Source of the DNA: Acidovorax sp. DW039
Lineage (GTDB): Bacteria > Pseudomonadota > Gammaproteobacteria > Burkholderiales > Burkholderiaceae_C
Direction of reading: 5' to 3'
Assembly: GCF_037101375.1 (NCBI RefSeq)
Contig: NZ_AP029020.1
Location: 1 to 64,000, forward strand
Length of the DNA stretch: 64,000 nucleotides
Shown: positions 51,938 through 61,216 of the stretch, piece by piece
How the letters are laid out: every line of letters starts with the position of its first letter
How positions within the stretch are numbered: position 1 is the stretch's first letter
Program-made: the position numbers and the translations under genes
The notes under the pieces: model-generated
The model's database searches: none
Seen by the model: the letters and a program-made list of their open reading frames with translations, nothing else
What the model was told of the DNA's origin: nothing

Positions 51938-52887
51938 GAAGCGAAAAGATGGTTCGGGTGCATCCAACTCTAAATTATCTGGTGCGTCCTGTAGTATTGC
52001 TGTCGGTGGCGGGAGGGCTGCTGTCGGCGGTGCATGCGGCCGATATATCGGCCACCGTGCCTCCCAACGGCGGATTTGTGGTCAAGAGTTCTGGTGGTAC
52101 GCAGGAGCGCTTCCGTGTTGAGGACAATGGTGAGGTGCGCATCCCTGGTCTGAGCAGCAGTGGCGCAGGCTCCACGGTGGTGTGCGCGGATACCCTCACC
52201 GGACGCCTGGGCCCCTGCGCTACGGGTGTGGGAATGGGTAGCGCGGGCCCAGCTGGGCCCGCAGGGCCGCAAGGTCCTGCTGGTCCTCAGGGGTTACCGG
52301 GAGCAGCAGGTGCGCAGGGTCCAGCTGGACCGCAAGGTATCCAGGGCGTGCAAGGTCCTGTTGGGCCCAAGGGCGATACGGGGTCCGTAGGACCACAAGG
52401 CCCAATAGGTCCTCAGGGACTGGCCGGTGCTGGTGGTGGGAATGCTCTGGTAGCGACTCACCTCAGCGGTAGCGGTATCGATCAAATGGACGATAGCAGG
52501 AAGAAGTTTATTACCTGGGACAGATATCGGTATGCAGGTCCAGGCGTGGGCCCCTCATTGGCGCCGGACAATATCAACTTTCAGTTCCCAGATGCTGGGG
52601 ATTACTTTATCCAGTATTACATCAACTTCCATCCGAGCTCTGATGGAAGCCTCACGCACGATACAAGCAGCTGTAACGGAAATATCGCATTAGATGGATC
52701 GACTGTTCCAAACAATGAAATGGTGGGATTCAATCCAGGTAATAACGGCACAATACAAGCGATGGGTATGGTGACGATGGCTGCAGGTGCTAAAGTCAGC
52801 CTGATGCTCGAATGTATCGTTGGCACGAATCAAATAAAGTATCTCAGCATATCTCGTGCGATGTTGACGGTCATGCGCATCCAGTAG
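51934..52887 (+). CDS. Collagen-like secreted protein with C-terminal globular domain
   Basis: A 317-residue protein starting [10 protein letters not shown]; its ATGA overlaps the stop of the IPTL-CTERM gene. A signal-like helix ([16 protein letters not shown]) and a short head with two Cys (VVCADTL and GPCATG) come first. Residues 105-167 are 21 uninterrupted Gly-X-Y triplets ([20 protein letters not shown] at the start, GPKGDT and [12 protein letters not shown] later), i.e. a triple-helix stalk. The C-terminal 140 residues ([45 protein letters not shown]) look like a C1q/BclA-type trimeric head. It is probably a trimeric surface fibre. The in-phase repeats could vary in length by recombination. 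No cell-wall anchor is seen. Confidence 0.8.
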   Translation: MRSEKMVRVHPTLNYLVRPVVLLSVAGGLLSAVHAADISATVPPNGGFVVKSSGGTQERFRVEDNGEVRIPGLSSSGAGSTVVCADTLTGRLGPCATGVGMGSAGPAGPAGPQGPAGPQGLPGAAGAQGPAGPQGIQGVQGPVGPKGDTGSVGPQGPIGPQGLAGAGGGNALVATHLSGSGIDQMDDSRKKFITWDRYRYAGPGVGPSLAPDNINFQFPDAGDYFIQYYINFHPSSDGSLTHDTSSCNGNIALDGSTVPNNEMVGFNPGNNGTIQAMGMVTMAAGAKVSLMLECIVGTNQIKYLSISRAMLTVMRIQ

Positions 52888-52985
52888 GCAAAGCTGCTCT
52901 CTACTACACGGTGCCGGGCCGTCCCCCGGAACTAACGTAGTTTGCTGCGCTTGGCACCCTGAACTGTGCCGCGTTCTCTTCGTTG

Positions 52986-53012
52986 GGCCCGCACAAGCGG
53001 GCCTTTTCTTTT
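52986..53012 (+). terminator. Rho-independent terminator after the collagen-like gene
   Basis: GGCCCGC-ACAA-GCGGGCC (52986-53003), a perfect 7-bp GC stem with a 4-nt loop, followed by TTTTCTTTT. It lies 99 bp after the stop and closes the two-gene operon. Confidence 0.85.
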
Positions 53013-53108
53013 GTCGCGTCGATTCCCATAGTGGTGGGCACCGACGCAAAGCTTCGGCACCCAACCGAGCGGGAGTTATTCTTGAGGCTATTTGAGCGTC
53101 TTCTGGAC

Positions 53109-53588
53109 TTACCGTGGGCCCGTCTTCCGAACCTCCTGCAATAGCCCAAACTTTTTATCGCGGGGGTGTACGGCGACTGTTTCCCACTTGTAGGCAGTCA
53201 GGCTCGATACCCCCAATAGTTGAGTCATCTGGGCCTGGGTGAGACCCAACTCGTGGCGCTTGGCAATCAGTGCTTCGTGGTTGAAAACGAACCCTGCTGT
53301 CGACCGAGGAACGCGGGGGTCCTTCACCGGCTGCTGGCTCTGAACCATCTCCTCCAGCTTGGCCAACTGCTTTGTCAGCGTGCGCATCTGGGTGTTCAGA
53401 GTCTTCACTTCTTGCTTGAGCCTCACCTCTGCCAGGGCTGCCATACCGCGACCGCTGTCGCTGACGATAGGTGGCGTCACCACCAGAGAGGCCGATGGCA
53501 CGTTACCAATGGGCACCACGCTGCGGCTAGCTGTAGTGTGGCTCAAAGACAGGTTAAATGTCTCGACACCGCGACAGATGTTGTCCAT
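53109..53588 (-). CDS. Coiled-coil HTH (XRE-like) DNA-binding protein (second)
   Basis: A 159-residue protein with the same plan as the gene at 44544-44990: N-terminal Ser/Val-rich region, coiled coil (LAEVRLKQEVKTLNTQMRTL and KQLAKLEEMVQSQ), Pro-rich linker, then a C-terminal HTH (KRHELGLTQAQMTQLLGVSS, AYKWETVAVHPRDKKFGLLQ). The HTH aligns closely with the first gene (KRAELGITQKQMAQLV). A start at Met49 is also possible. The two may be paralogous global regulators. It is transcribed away from the defence operon. Confidence 0.6.
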   Translation of the reverse strand: MDNICRGVETFNLSLSHTTASRSVVPIGNVPSASLVVTPPIVSDSGRGMAALAEVRLKQEVKTLNTQMRTLTKQLAKLEEMVQSQQPVKDPRVPRSTAGFVFNHEALIAKRHELGLTQAQMTQLLGVSSLTAYKWETVAVHPRDKKFGLLQEVRKTGPR

Positions 53589-54216
53589 GACTCAGATCTG
53601 ACGGCCTTGAAACTGAACCGATAGGCGGGTAGCCCGCTCAAGCAGCGTGAGCGCATCGCCAGTCTGCAAGGGACGCGGATCGACAGTTGTCAGCACCTGG
53701 GCGATTCTGTCGGTGGGTACTAGTACTGATGCTGCTTATGGGATTACCACTCGGTACGACAAGACCGCCTGCAACTTCCTGAGGGCTATTCACCTGGCTG
53801 CGTCCATGATGTGGCTGGTCTGAAAGGCTGCAACCCTAGGGATTTTTCTGACTTTGATTGACACGCCCTAGTTAACACCGACGCTTTACGACTTCCCGCC
53901 CCTGCGCGGCCTCTTTTCTAAAGTCGCGGGTTACACGAACGTTGAGCGTCTGCTTCTATTCGCCTCCACAGGCTGCTCCTGGCCGGATTCTGCCCCACGG
54001 TGAGGGACACTGGCGGGCCCGTTCCAGCCTGGAGCTGCCACGCAGGAGCTCGGTTCTGTATTTAGCGCGACAACACGTGTCAGAATTTCCTAAGATTGGG
54101 CGACTGCGGTCGGCAATCTCGACTAGGACAATGCAACGAAGACGGACGCTTGAAAGAGCTCGTTTAGGAAAGGTCGGCGGACCTCGATACTTCCGCAGGA
54201 GAGCGGCAGATACAAG
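53589..54216. other. Intergenic with an IS5-like transposase tail
   Basis: Most of this 630 bp holds no gene. At 53736-53824 the plus strand reads YGITTRYDKTACNFLRAIHL then AASMMWLV and a stop, the C-terminus of an IS5-type transposase. The rest (promoter region of the next gene) shows no clear motif; AGGAG occurs at 54197, 16 nt before the next ATG. Confidence 0.5.
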
Positions 54217-57200
54217 ATGAAGATTGACATCATCAGCAGCGACGGCATCCACGCTTCGGAGAAAGATGCACTGGAGCGCATGCGGCAGGCGTTCAACGCG
54301 TCTGAGTTCAGCCTGAAATGGCAAGGGTACGCCGGCTTTATGATGATGGACACGACCTACCGGGATCGCGAGATCGATCTGGTGTTGCTGACCCATGATC
54401 GGCTTCTGCTCATCGAGCTCAAGAAGTGGCGCGGAAAGATCGAGTCGATGCAGGACCATTGGCTGCGCGACGGCGACGACATGGGGCGCTCTCCAGTCAA
54501 AGTGCTCGCCGACAAGTGGAAGATTCTCTCGTCCAAGATCCGCAACCGCCTCACCGAGCCGGCCAGGTCCGTTTACATCGACTACCGCGTTGTGATGTGC
54601 GGAACAGCAGATTTCTCAGCGGTCCCGGATGATGAAAAGGCCTTCGTCCTGACGCTTGACCAGTTCCTGAAGATCGCCAAGCAGGGCGGCTATCGACAGG
54701 AGTTTGGCAACCCCTGCGCTGGTAAGCCCAATCAGCATCTGCAGACCTTCACGCAGTTCTTCCGTGGCCGGGACTTCAAGCCCGCGGGCTTTTCGTTCGG
54801 CAACTTCCACATCGTGGGCGAGGCGACCTTTCCGCATCCGCAGGGCCTGTACAAGGAATACAAGTCGGTCAAGAAGGATGACCAGCGGCACGAAGCCTTG
54901 CTGCGGCGCTGGGACTTCTCCGCGCTTACCGGCATCGCCGACACCCTTGATGAGCGGGCGCGCATCGCGCTGCGCGAGCACAAGGTGCTCGGGTTCATCC
55001 ATGAGCAGTGCGAGCAACTGGATGGTGTGGTGCTGCAACCGCTGTCCCATCCCACCCGTGACGACATTGACGCGGACTTCTGCGAACTCTACCGACTGCC
55101 CTCGCGCCAACTGCGGCTCAACGAGTTCGTGCACCGCCACGGGCAGGACTTGTCGTTCGCGGACCGCCTGTCCTTGATCAAGGTGCTGCTGTCGCACTTT
55201 GCGGAACTGCACGATGCCGGTGTGGCGCATCGCGATGTCAGTGACCACAGTCTGTGGCTGGAGCGGCCGTCGAAGGTGTCCATCTCCGGCTTCCTGACCG
55301 CCTACTTTCCCGAGGCGGGAACGGTCGGGCCGCTGCGAGACAACCTGCGTGCGGGCAAGGCCGTGCTACCCGAGGATTCCGAACTGGGCGAGGGCGAACC
55401 GAGCGACGCGTTTCAGGGCGACGTCTACCTGCTCGGCGCGGCCGTACACCACGTGCTGTTCCTGCGCCTACCGCGTCAGATGGAAGGCTTGTTCCTATGG
55501 GAGCCTCCGGAGGGGACCGACTGCGATCCCGGCCTGGCCGCCTGGTTCGCCCGAACCATGGATTGGGTTCCATCGGCGCGCTTTGCGAACGCCCGCGTCA
55601 TGCTGGACGCCTTGAACGCTCTGCCAGTCGGCCGATCGTCAAGGGCCGAGGTGGATCTGCACGCCTTCGAGGCATACCGCAGCGAAGTCATGCCGATGGT
55701 GGCCTATCCACTTGAGGAGAACATCAAGCAGGGCCACAGCCATCTCTACCGCTCGACCGTGGGCGGACGCCCAGTGTCCGTGAAAGTCTGGTACGGACGC
55801 CGGCCCGATCCGAAGCGCCCCGAGGAGACGCATGCGCTGAAGATGTTTCTGGACAAGGCCCGCCTTGTCCAGAGTCAGCCCTGCGCCTCGCTGGCGCCAG
55901 TGGTGGACTTCGGAATATCGGACGCGGGTACCTTCCTGGTCCAACACTGGGTGGAGGGGCAGGGTCTGCTGGAAGCCGGTGCAACCCGTCCAGCGGCGCG
56001 CGAGATCCTCGCGCTGTGTCACCAACTGGTCAAGGCCACGCTGCATCTGCATGGGCTGGATCTGCAACACGGCGACCTTCACCCTGGAAATGTCCTGATC
56101 GACGGTGCAGACGTGCGCTTCATCGACGCCATCGACATGGTGCAGGGTGGCGCGGCCGGTCCTCACAACCCAGCCTATGCGCCCGTGGACCACGAGTCAG
56201 TGTCGCCCGAGCAGCGCGATTGCTATGCCGTGGCAAAGATGTGTTGGGAACTGCTGGACGGTGTTGCGTCCTGGGAGGGGATTGATGCAATCCCCTTGCG
56301 TGAGGAGATCCAGCGCTGCCTGGACAGAGAACTGCGTGTGCATGCGCTCGACCGCATCGACGACGCTGTCGCACGGTTGCTTCATCCGCCATTGCTCGAC
56401 ACCGGGCCGCGGCTGGTCGTTCAGATGCGCCAACTCACCTCGCGCACGCCGTTGGCAGGCGACAACGGTGCGTTCCATGTGGGGGTGGCGATTGAGCGGG
56501 TACGCAATAGCCGGCAACAGCCCCACGTGGAAGTGTCGCTGTCGGGAGTGCGTCGGCGCCTGCTGATCTTGCTCAAGCCTACAACGCTCGACTTTGCGTC
56601 GCTGCGCGTGCACGACATGCCACACAGCCAGTTCGTGCGCATGGCCACTCAGGCGACCGCGACGCTGAAAGCAGAAATCCATTTCGAGCCCGCGCTGGCC
56701 GACGATGCCAGCGACTTGCTCGCGGCGCTGGAGGCGATAGCGGAGGTCCGCGAGGCCATCGACGCCGTCCGCTCCCAGATCCTCGACCTGGACGCGCCCG
56801 ACGAGGAGGTTGACGCCGGCGAAGAGGATCTGGGCGTGCCACGCGCCGCCCCTCGGACCGAGGCGTTGTGGCGAGCTATCCTTGATGCCGAAGAGGCTAC
56901 GCTGCCCGAAGTCGAGATCGCCGCGCCGGTGGCGCGAGAGATGGGGCGCCGCGACAAGCTGCGCATTCCGTACCGCAAGGAAGGCGAGGCGCTCGACTAC
57001 GAATCCGACGCGAAGGTCGAGGCCCTGCAGGAGACCAATGGCGAACTGGTGAAGGTCGGCGACATCGACATGCGCGAGACCACCCAGGCCATCCTGGTGA
57101 TCGACAACCCGCGCATCCGCATGCAGACCGGCGTGGGCGATCGCATCAAGCTGCGCAGCCAGCAGGATCTGTCCTCGTTCCGCCGCCGGCATCTTGCCGT

Positions 57201-59097
57201 CACCCGCATCCTGGGACGCGAATCGGTACTGCCCGACCTTGTCGACTATTTCGATCCGGTGCAATGCCCGCTGCCACAAACCCTGCAGGCCTCGCCCACC
57301 GACGCAGAGCTGGATGCCTACAACCGTCACAACGAGTCGGGGCAGTTGGTGTTCTCCCTCAATCGGCAACAGCGGGATGCCTTTGCCAAGTTGTGGTCTC
57401 AGGGGCCGCTGAGCCTGCTGCAGGGGCCCCCGGGCACGGGCAAGACGTCCTTCATCGCATCTTTCATCCACTACGCGATGTCCCACGGCGCACAGAGCAT
57501 CCTGCTGGCAAGCCAGTCGCACGAGGCGGTGAACAACGCGGCCGAGAAGGTCATCGAACTGTGCCAGCGCACTGACTTGCCGCTGGACGTAGTGCGCTTC
57601 GGTGCCGAGGGCATGGTGTCCGAGCAACTGCGGCCGCACCATTCGGCGTCCATCCTGCAGGCCTACCGCGATCTGTTCCGATCCGAGATGCGCCAGCGCG
57701 TTGTGGCGCTGAGTCGCAACCTGGGCTTGCCCAGCGCATTCGTGGAGGATTGGTTCGACATCGATTTCCACCTCGGACGCCTCTTGAGAGACATCGAGCG
57801 GCTGGCGCGCAAGCGCTCGGAGGCCAATGCGACGGGAGAGGACATCGCGTCTGCGGCCGCGCGCATCGGGCAACGCACCGAACGTCTGCGCACCTTGGCC
57901 CGCGAGAAATTCGACGTGCACGAGGTGGCCGATCCAGCCGAGACGATTGCCCAGCTACGGCGCGCCGCGATGGAGGCCCACGGCGTGACCTCGGCCGATG
58001 CCGTGTCGAAGCTCGATCAGGTCATGGCGATGGCCCAGGAATGGGTAGACCGGTTGGGCACGCTGCGCGGCAATTTCGAGGAATTTCTCGCTAAGACGCG
58101 CTCTCTAGTTTGCGGCACTTGCGTGGGCCTGGGGCGCTCCCAGTTCGGGGTGGCCCGCAATCGCTACGACTGGGTGATCGTCGACGAGGCGGCCCGGGCC
58201 ACGCCGGGAGAACTGGCCGTCGCGATCCAGTCAGGGCGCCGCGTGTTGCTGGTCGGGGACCACCGGCAGCTGCCGCCGCTCTACACCGAGCCGCTGGTGC
58301 GCCGGATCTCCGCGGACCTGCAGTGGCTGGACCGATCCGTGCTCACCCGCAGCGACTTCGAGCGTGCCTTCGAGTCCGACTACGGCCGCCAAGTCGGTGC
58401 GACCCTGCAGACCCAGTACCGCATGGCGCCGCCGATCGGCGAACTGGTGTCTGCCTGTTTCTACCCGGTGCCGCTGCAGCCCGGACGCGGTGATCCGCCG
58501 CCATGGTTCGATCAGTTGCCCGAACGTATCGGCGCGGTTGTGACCTGGGTCGATACGTCGGACGCCGGGCGCGAATCCCACGAACGGCCCAGGACGCCGG
58601 GCTTTGACAACCTCTATGAGGCGCGAGAGATACTGGATGTGCTGCGCTCGATCTGCACCGGCGGACCCTTCGTGCAGTCCCTGATGGACCACTGCGGCGA
58701 GGACGAGAAGCCCATCGGGGTCATCTGCATGTACGCCGCGCAGGAGCGCCTGCTGCAACGCATGCTCAGCGAACAGGACTGGGCCACGGGCTACCGGCGC
58801 TTGATCAAGATCGACACCGTCGACAGCTACCAGGGCAAGGAGAACCGGATCATCATCGTATCCACCACGCGCAACAACGGCCGCTACGAGCAGGGTTTCC
58901 TGAGCAGCAACGAGCGGGTGAATGTGGCGATCTCGCGCGCCATGGATCGCCTGGTGATCGTCGGCGCAGCCCGCATGTGGCGCGATCGCCACCAGCGCTC
59001 CCCCATGGGGCGGGTCCTCGCACACATCGAGGCGCATCGCGACGACAAGGCGTTCACGATGGTCCAGGCATCCGCCTTGGAAGGGAGTCCGGCATGA
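54217..59097 (+). CDS. NERD nuclease-pseudokinase-kinase-SF1 helicase fusion (candidate defence protein)
   Basis: A 1626-residue multidomain protein. NERD (nuclease-related) domain at residues 15-130 with the PD-(D/E)xK residues Asp54 and Glu67-x-Lys69 (LLLIELKKW). First kinase-like domain about 220-470: HRD (338-340) is present, but the Asn five residues later is Ser and the DFG Asp is replaced (ISGF), so it is probably a pseudokinase. Second kinase about 495-720: VSVKVW (Lys523), HGDLHPGN (Asp620, Asn625) and FIDAID (Asp637), apparently active. UPF1-like SF1 helicase 1040-1600: GPPGTGKTS (1070-1078), VIVDEAARA (1321-1329), GDHRQLPP, VDSYQGKEN (1535-1543), VAISRA. It overlaps the next gene by ATGA. 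Related kinase-helicase fusions occur in the Mokosh defence system, but this arrangement differs. Confidence 0.8.
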   Translation: MKIDIISSDGIHASEKDALERMRQAFNASEFSLKWQGYAGFMMMDTTYRDREIDLVLLTHDRLLLIELKKWRGKIESMQDHWLRDGDDMGRSPVKVLADKWKILSSKIRNRLTEPARSVYIDYRVVMCGTADFSAVPDDEKAFVLTLDQFLKIAKQGGYRQEFGNPCAGKPNQHLQTFTQFFRGRDFKPAGFSFGNFHIVGEATFPHPQGLYKEYKSVKKDDQRHEALLRRWDFSALTGIADTLDERARIALREHKVLGFIHEQCEQLDGVVLQPLSHPTRDDIDADFCELYRLPSRQLRLNEFVHRHGQDLSFADRLSLIKVLLSHFAELHDAGVAHRDVSDHSLWLERPSKVSISGFLTAYFPEAGTVGPLRDNLRAGKAVLPEDSELGEGEPSDAFQGDVYLLGAAVHHVLFLRLPRQMEGLFLWEPPEGTDCDPGLAAWFARTMDWVPSARFANARVMLDALNALPVGRSSRAEVDLHAFEAYRSEVMPMVAYPLEENIKQGHSHLYRSTVGGRPVSVKVWYGRRPDPKRPEETHALKMFLDKARLVQSQPCASLAPVVDFGISDAGTFLVQHWVEGQGLLEAGATRPAAREILALCHQLVKATLHLHGLDLQHGDLHPGNVLIDGADVRFIDAIDMVQGGAAGPHNPAYAPVDHESVSPEQRDCYAVAKMCWELLDGVASWEGIDAIPLREEIQRCLDRELRVHALDRIDDAVARLLHPPLLDTGPRLVVQMRQLTSRTPLAGDNGAFHVGVAIERVRNSRQQPHVEVSLSGVRRRLLILLKPTTLDFASLRVHDMPHSQFVRMATQATATLKAEIHFEPALADDASDLLAALEAIAEVREAIDAVRSQILDLDAPDEEVDAGEEDLGVPRAAPRTEALWRAILDAEEATLPEVEIAAPVAREMGRRDKLRIPYRKEGEALDYESDAKVEALQETNGELVKVGDIDMRETTQAILVIDNPRIRMQTGVGDRIKLRSQQDLSSFRRRHLAVTRILGRESVLPDLVDYFDPVQCPLPQTLQASPTDAELDAYNRHNESGQLVFSLNRQQRDAFAKLWSQGPLSLLQGPPGTGKTSFIASFIHYAMSHGAQSILLASQSHEAVNNAAEKVIELCQRTDLPLDVVRFGAEGMVSEQLRPHHSASILQAYRDLFRSEMRQRVVALSRNLGLPSAFVEDWFDIDFHLGRLLRDIERLARKRSEANATGEDIASAAARIGQRTERLRTLAREKFDVHEVADPAETIAQLRRAAMEAHGVTSADAVSKLDQVMAMAQEWVDRLGTLRGNFEEFLAKTRSLVCGTCVGLGRSQFGVARNRYDWVIVDEAARATPGELAVAIQSGRRVLLVGDHRQLPPLYTEPLVRRISADLQWLDRSVLTRSDFERAFESDYGRQVGATLQTQYRMAPPIGELVSACFYPVPLQPGRGDPPPWFDQLPERIGAVVTWVDTSDAGRESHERPRTPGFDNLYEAREILDVLRSICTGGPFVQSLMDHCGEDEKPIGVICMYAAQERLLQRMLSEQDWATGYRRLIKIDTVDSYQGKENRIIIVSTTRNNGRYEQGFLSSNERVNVAISRAMDRLVIVGAARMWRDRHQRSPMGRVLAHIEAHRDDKAFTMVQASALEGSPA

Positions 59098-60665
59098 TCA
59101 CGCTCGAGGAACAACAGCTGCGCGAACACCTCGCGGTCGATGAGATCACGTTTGCCATTCCCGCGCAGAGCTTCGCGATCTCGTGTGCCATCAGTGCCGA
59201 AGAAGCGCTGCCGGTTGTAACGGAGTTCGCCCTGCGCATCGCTTACATCTGCGGTACGCTCAGTCCCGCGCAGATCCAGGATTTCTTTGGTTTCTCGAAG
59301 AAGGAGACCGATGCAGTGCTCAAGTCCTTGCTTGATGAGCGGCTACTGCAATGGAACGACGAGCACCTGGAGCTCACTACTTACGCGCTGGCGCGCTTCC
59401 AGGACAGCTCGGACAATCTGCCGCGCTTCTTCAAAATCCAGGACTGGAGCGCCGAAGTGGTGTTCGACCTGATCAGCTTCAGCCCGGCGGGCCGGCCGAG
59501 CCGTCTGAAGCGGGTGCGTTCGCAGATCGAGCTGGCGACACGCAACCTGGACAAGCAGTCACGCACGCGGCAATACGCGGAGCAGTCTTTCCAGCAGAAC
59601 TTTCGCCAGATCTGTACCAGGGAGAAGGCTGAGATCTACAAGATCAGCGCCATTGACGCCGGCGAGCGCTTCAGCATTCCCCTGCCGTGTACGTTCCACC
59701 TCGATCTGAGCGGGCAGACGAGCATCCGACGCAACATCGACGATGAGAGCTTCGGCAGCCGGCTGGAGATCGCCGAGGCGATCACCGACGCGCTGGCCAG
59801 CCAGGAGCGGGGCGACAACGAGCGCTTGCGAGACTTCATCCAGACCTTCGATGACACGCTGCTACAGCGCTACGTGACGGGGGATGCGTTCGATCTTCGC
59901 CGTTACGCCCAAGAGGTCCATCTGACGCGGTTCGTGCGCACTGACGACGACCGCGTCACCCCGGTGCTGGGCGCACTGTACCTTCCGCGCAATGCCGCGT
60001 TGCTGCTTGAGCGCATTCAGGCCGCGATGGCACAGCCGGAAGCACTGGTTGAGACTGAGCCACTTGCCACCGAAGGGGCCGAATCCGACTCCAAAGACTC
60101 TGCAGAAACGACGCATCCCGCGCAGGGGGAGGCTCTGTGGTGGGCCCCGCAGTCGCCGCTGTGGGCACGCACACGCAGTGCGCGCGACCTTGCACAGAAG
60201 ATCGAAAAGCTGCTGCTCTCTCAAGGTGGCGAACGACCCTCGGCCGGACTGCAGGTTGTGGTGCCGACTGCACGTCGTCCACCACGTGAGCGCTTGGCCA
60301 TTTACCAAGACCAATTCAACCGCCTGCTGGCGGCGGATGTGGTGTTGATGGGGGGGAGCGTGGAACTGTTGATCGTGCCTGATACGCTGGTGTGTGCGAT
60401 GTTCCATTTCAATCTGGCCCACAACGCGACGGCTGTTCCGATCGGCTTCATTTCCTCTGCGCCCAAACATATTGCATCCGCGGGGGCTCTGGTCTCGGCA
60501 CGAATGAGCGCCCGGCCAGACGGCGTCACCGCGGCTCGCGAGGAAGGTGGTGCGGCGCCAATAGAAAATCTGGTGCAATTGTTGGCACGCTTGACGCCGT
60601 CGAGCGAGGTGGACGTCGATGGTCCTGCAAAGCGGGGCCGTGCTCGACTGACGCTGGAGAGGTAG
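59094..60665 (+). CDS. Partner of the NERD-kinase-helicase, winged-helix N-terminus, otherwise unknown
   Basis: A 523-residue protein whose ATG overlaps the upstream stop (ATGA, preceded by GGAAGGGAG), so the two are made together. Residues 40-105 look like a winged helix (ICGTLSPAQIQDFFGFSKKE, TDAVLKSLLDERLL). The middle (RLKRVRSQIELATRNLDKQS, IPLPCTFHLDLSGQTSIRRN) and the C-terminal half (GLQVVVPTARRPPRERLAIY, LLAADVVLMGGSVELLIVPD) match no family I recognise, with an acidic low-complexity linker near 330. No HKD, HNH or other nuclease motif was seen, unlike the phospholipase-D-type partner in Mokosh. It is probably an adaptor, sensor or unrecognised effector. Confidence 0.7.
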   Translation: MITLEEQQLREHLAVDEITFAIPAQSFAISCAISAEEALPVVTEFALRIAYICGTLSPAQIQDFFGFSKKETDAVLKSLLDERLLQWNDEHLELTTYALARFQDSSDNLPRFFKIQDWSAEVVFDLISFSPAGRPSRLKRVRSQIELATRNLDKQSRTRQYAEQSFQQNFRQICTREKAEIYKISAIDAGERFSIPLPCTFHLDLSGQTSIRRNIDDESFGSRLEIAEAITDALASQERGDNERLRDFIQTFDDTLLQRYVTGDAFDLRRYAQEVHLTRFVRTDDDRVTPVLGALYLPRNAALLLERIQAAMAQPEALVETEPLATEGAESDSKDSAETTHPAQGEALWWAPQSPLWARTRSARDLAQKIEKLLLSQGGERPSAGLQVVVPTARRPPRERLAIYQDQFNRLLAADVVLMGGSVELLIVPDTLVCAMFHFNLAHNATAVPIGFISSAPKHIASAGALVSARMSARPDGVTAAREEGGAAPIENLVQLLARLTPSSEVDVDGPAKRGRARLTLER

Positions 60666-60686
60666 CTAGATAACACTGCGCCTGTA

Positions 60687-61076
60687 ATGCCCATGCACCT
60701 CGAACTCACCGAACTGAGCATCACCCTAGCCAGTCAGGGTTACGCGACATGGCGCGCCATCGACACCAAGCCGGTCGCGCAGGTTATGCATGAAGTCGCG
60801 TCCCATCTGGGCGGGGAGCCGCTGAGCGGGCGCGGCGGCAAGACGTTCGAAACACTCAAGGTGTTGGATGCGTCTAAAGCGCCGGTCCGATCTCTCTGCC
60901 GTCTATCCGGAGTGGATACGCAACCTTGGTATATCGACGAGGCACACCTTACACACCGCCACGCTACATCACCCTTGGTTGCGACGCCGATGCCGCAGAT
61001 GGGTGGCCGCCGACGCAGATGTAGCTTTGCGCATGGGGCTGTGCAATGCCATGGCGCCGTTCAGGGCGCGATGTAG
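60687..61076 (+). pseudogene. Broken third gene of the NERD operon or unrelated dioxygenase-like remnant
   Basis: An ATG 21 bp after the previous stop opens MPMHLELTELSITLASQGYA, LGGEPLSGRGGKTFETLKVL and RLSGVDTQPWYIDEAHLT. The protein character then moves to another frame (TPPRYITLGCDADAADGW), so a frameshift near 60950 is likely; the frame as it stands ends at 61076 in low-quality sequence. The W-x-x-D-x-AHL-TPPRY pattern is a little like 2-oxoglutarate/Fe(II) dioxygenases (W-H-x-D), with the His replaced by Tyr; this is weak. It could equally be an unknown small accessory gene. Confidence 0.4.
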
Positions 61077-61216
61077 TCGTCAGGCACGCAGGACGGACTG
61101 CCGAGAGAAGACGAGGAGCCTCGGCTATGACGTCATCGACAGGTTCTCCGATGCAGAACAGTTGCTGCGGTATCTGCTCTCGGTACTTGTCTCATGACAC
61201 AGCAAAGCAAAGCGCA

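Noticed and set aside
53736-53824. IS5-like C-terminus as evidence for an intact IS upstream of the NERD operon
   Set aside because: Only about 30 codons match and no ends were found, so it is kept as a relic within the intergenic entry.
56197-57921. 574-codon minus-strand frame inside the NERD-kinase-helicase gene
   Set aside because: The plus strand carries recognisable kinase and helicase motifs throughout; the opposite frame has none.
60900-61000. Firm assignment of the third NERD-operon gene as a 2-oxoglutarate dioxygenase
   Set aside because: Rests on a short, imperfect W-x-x-D pattern with the key His missing; too weak to name.
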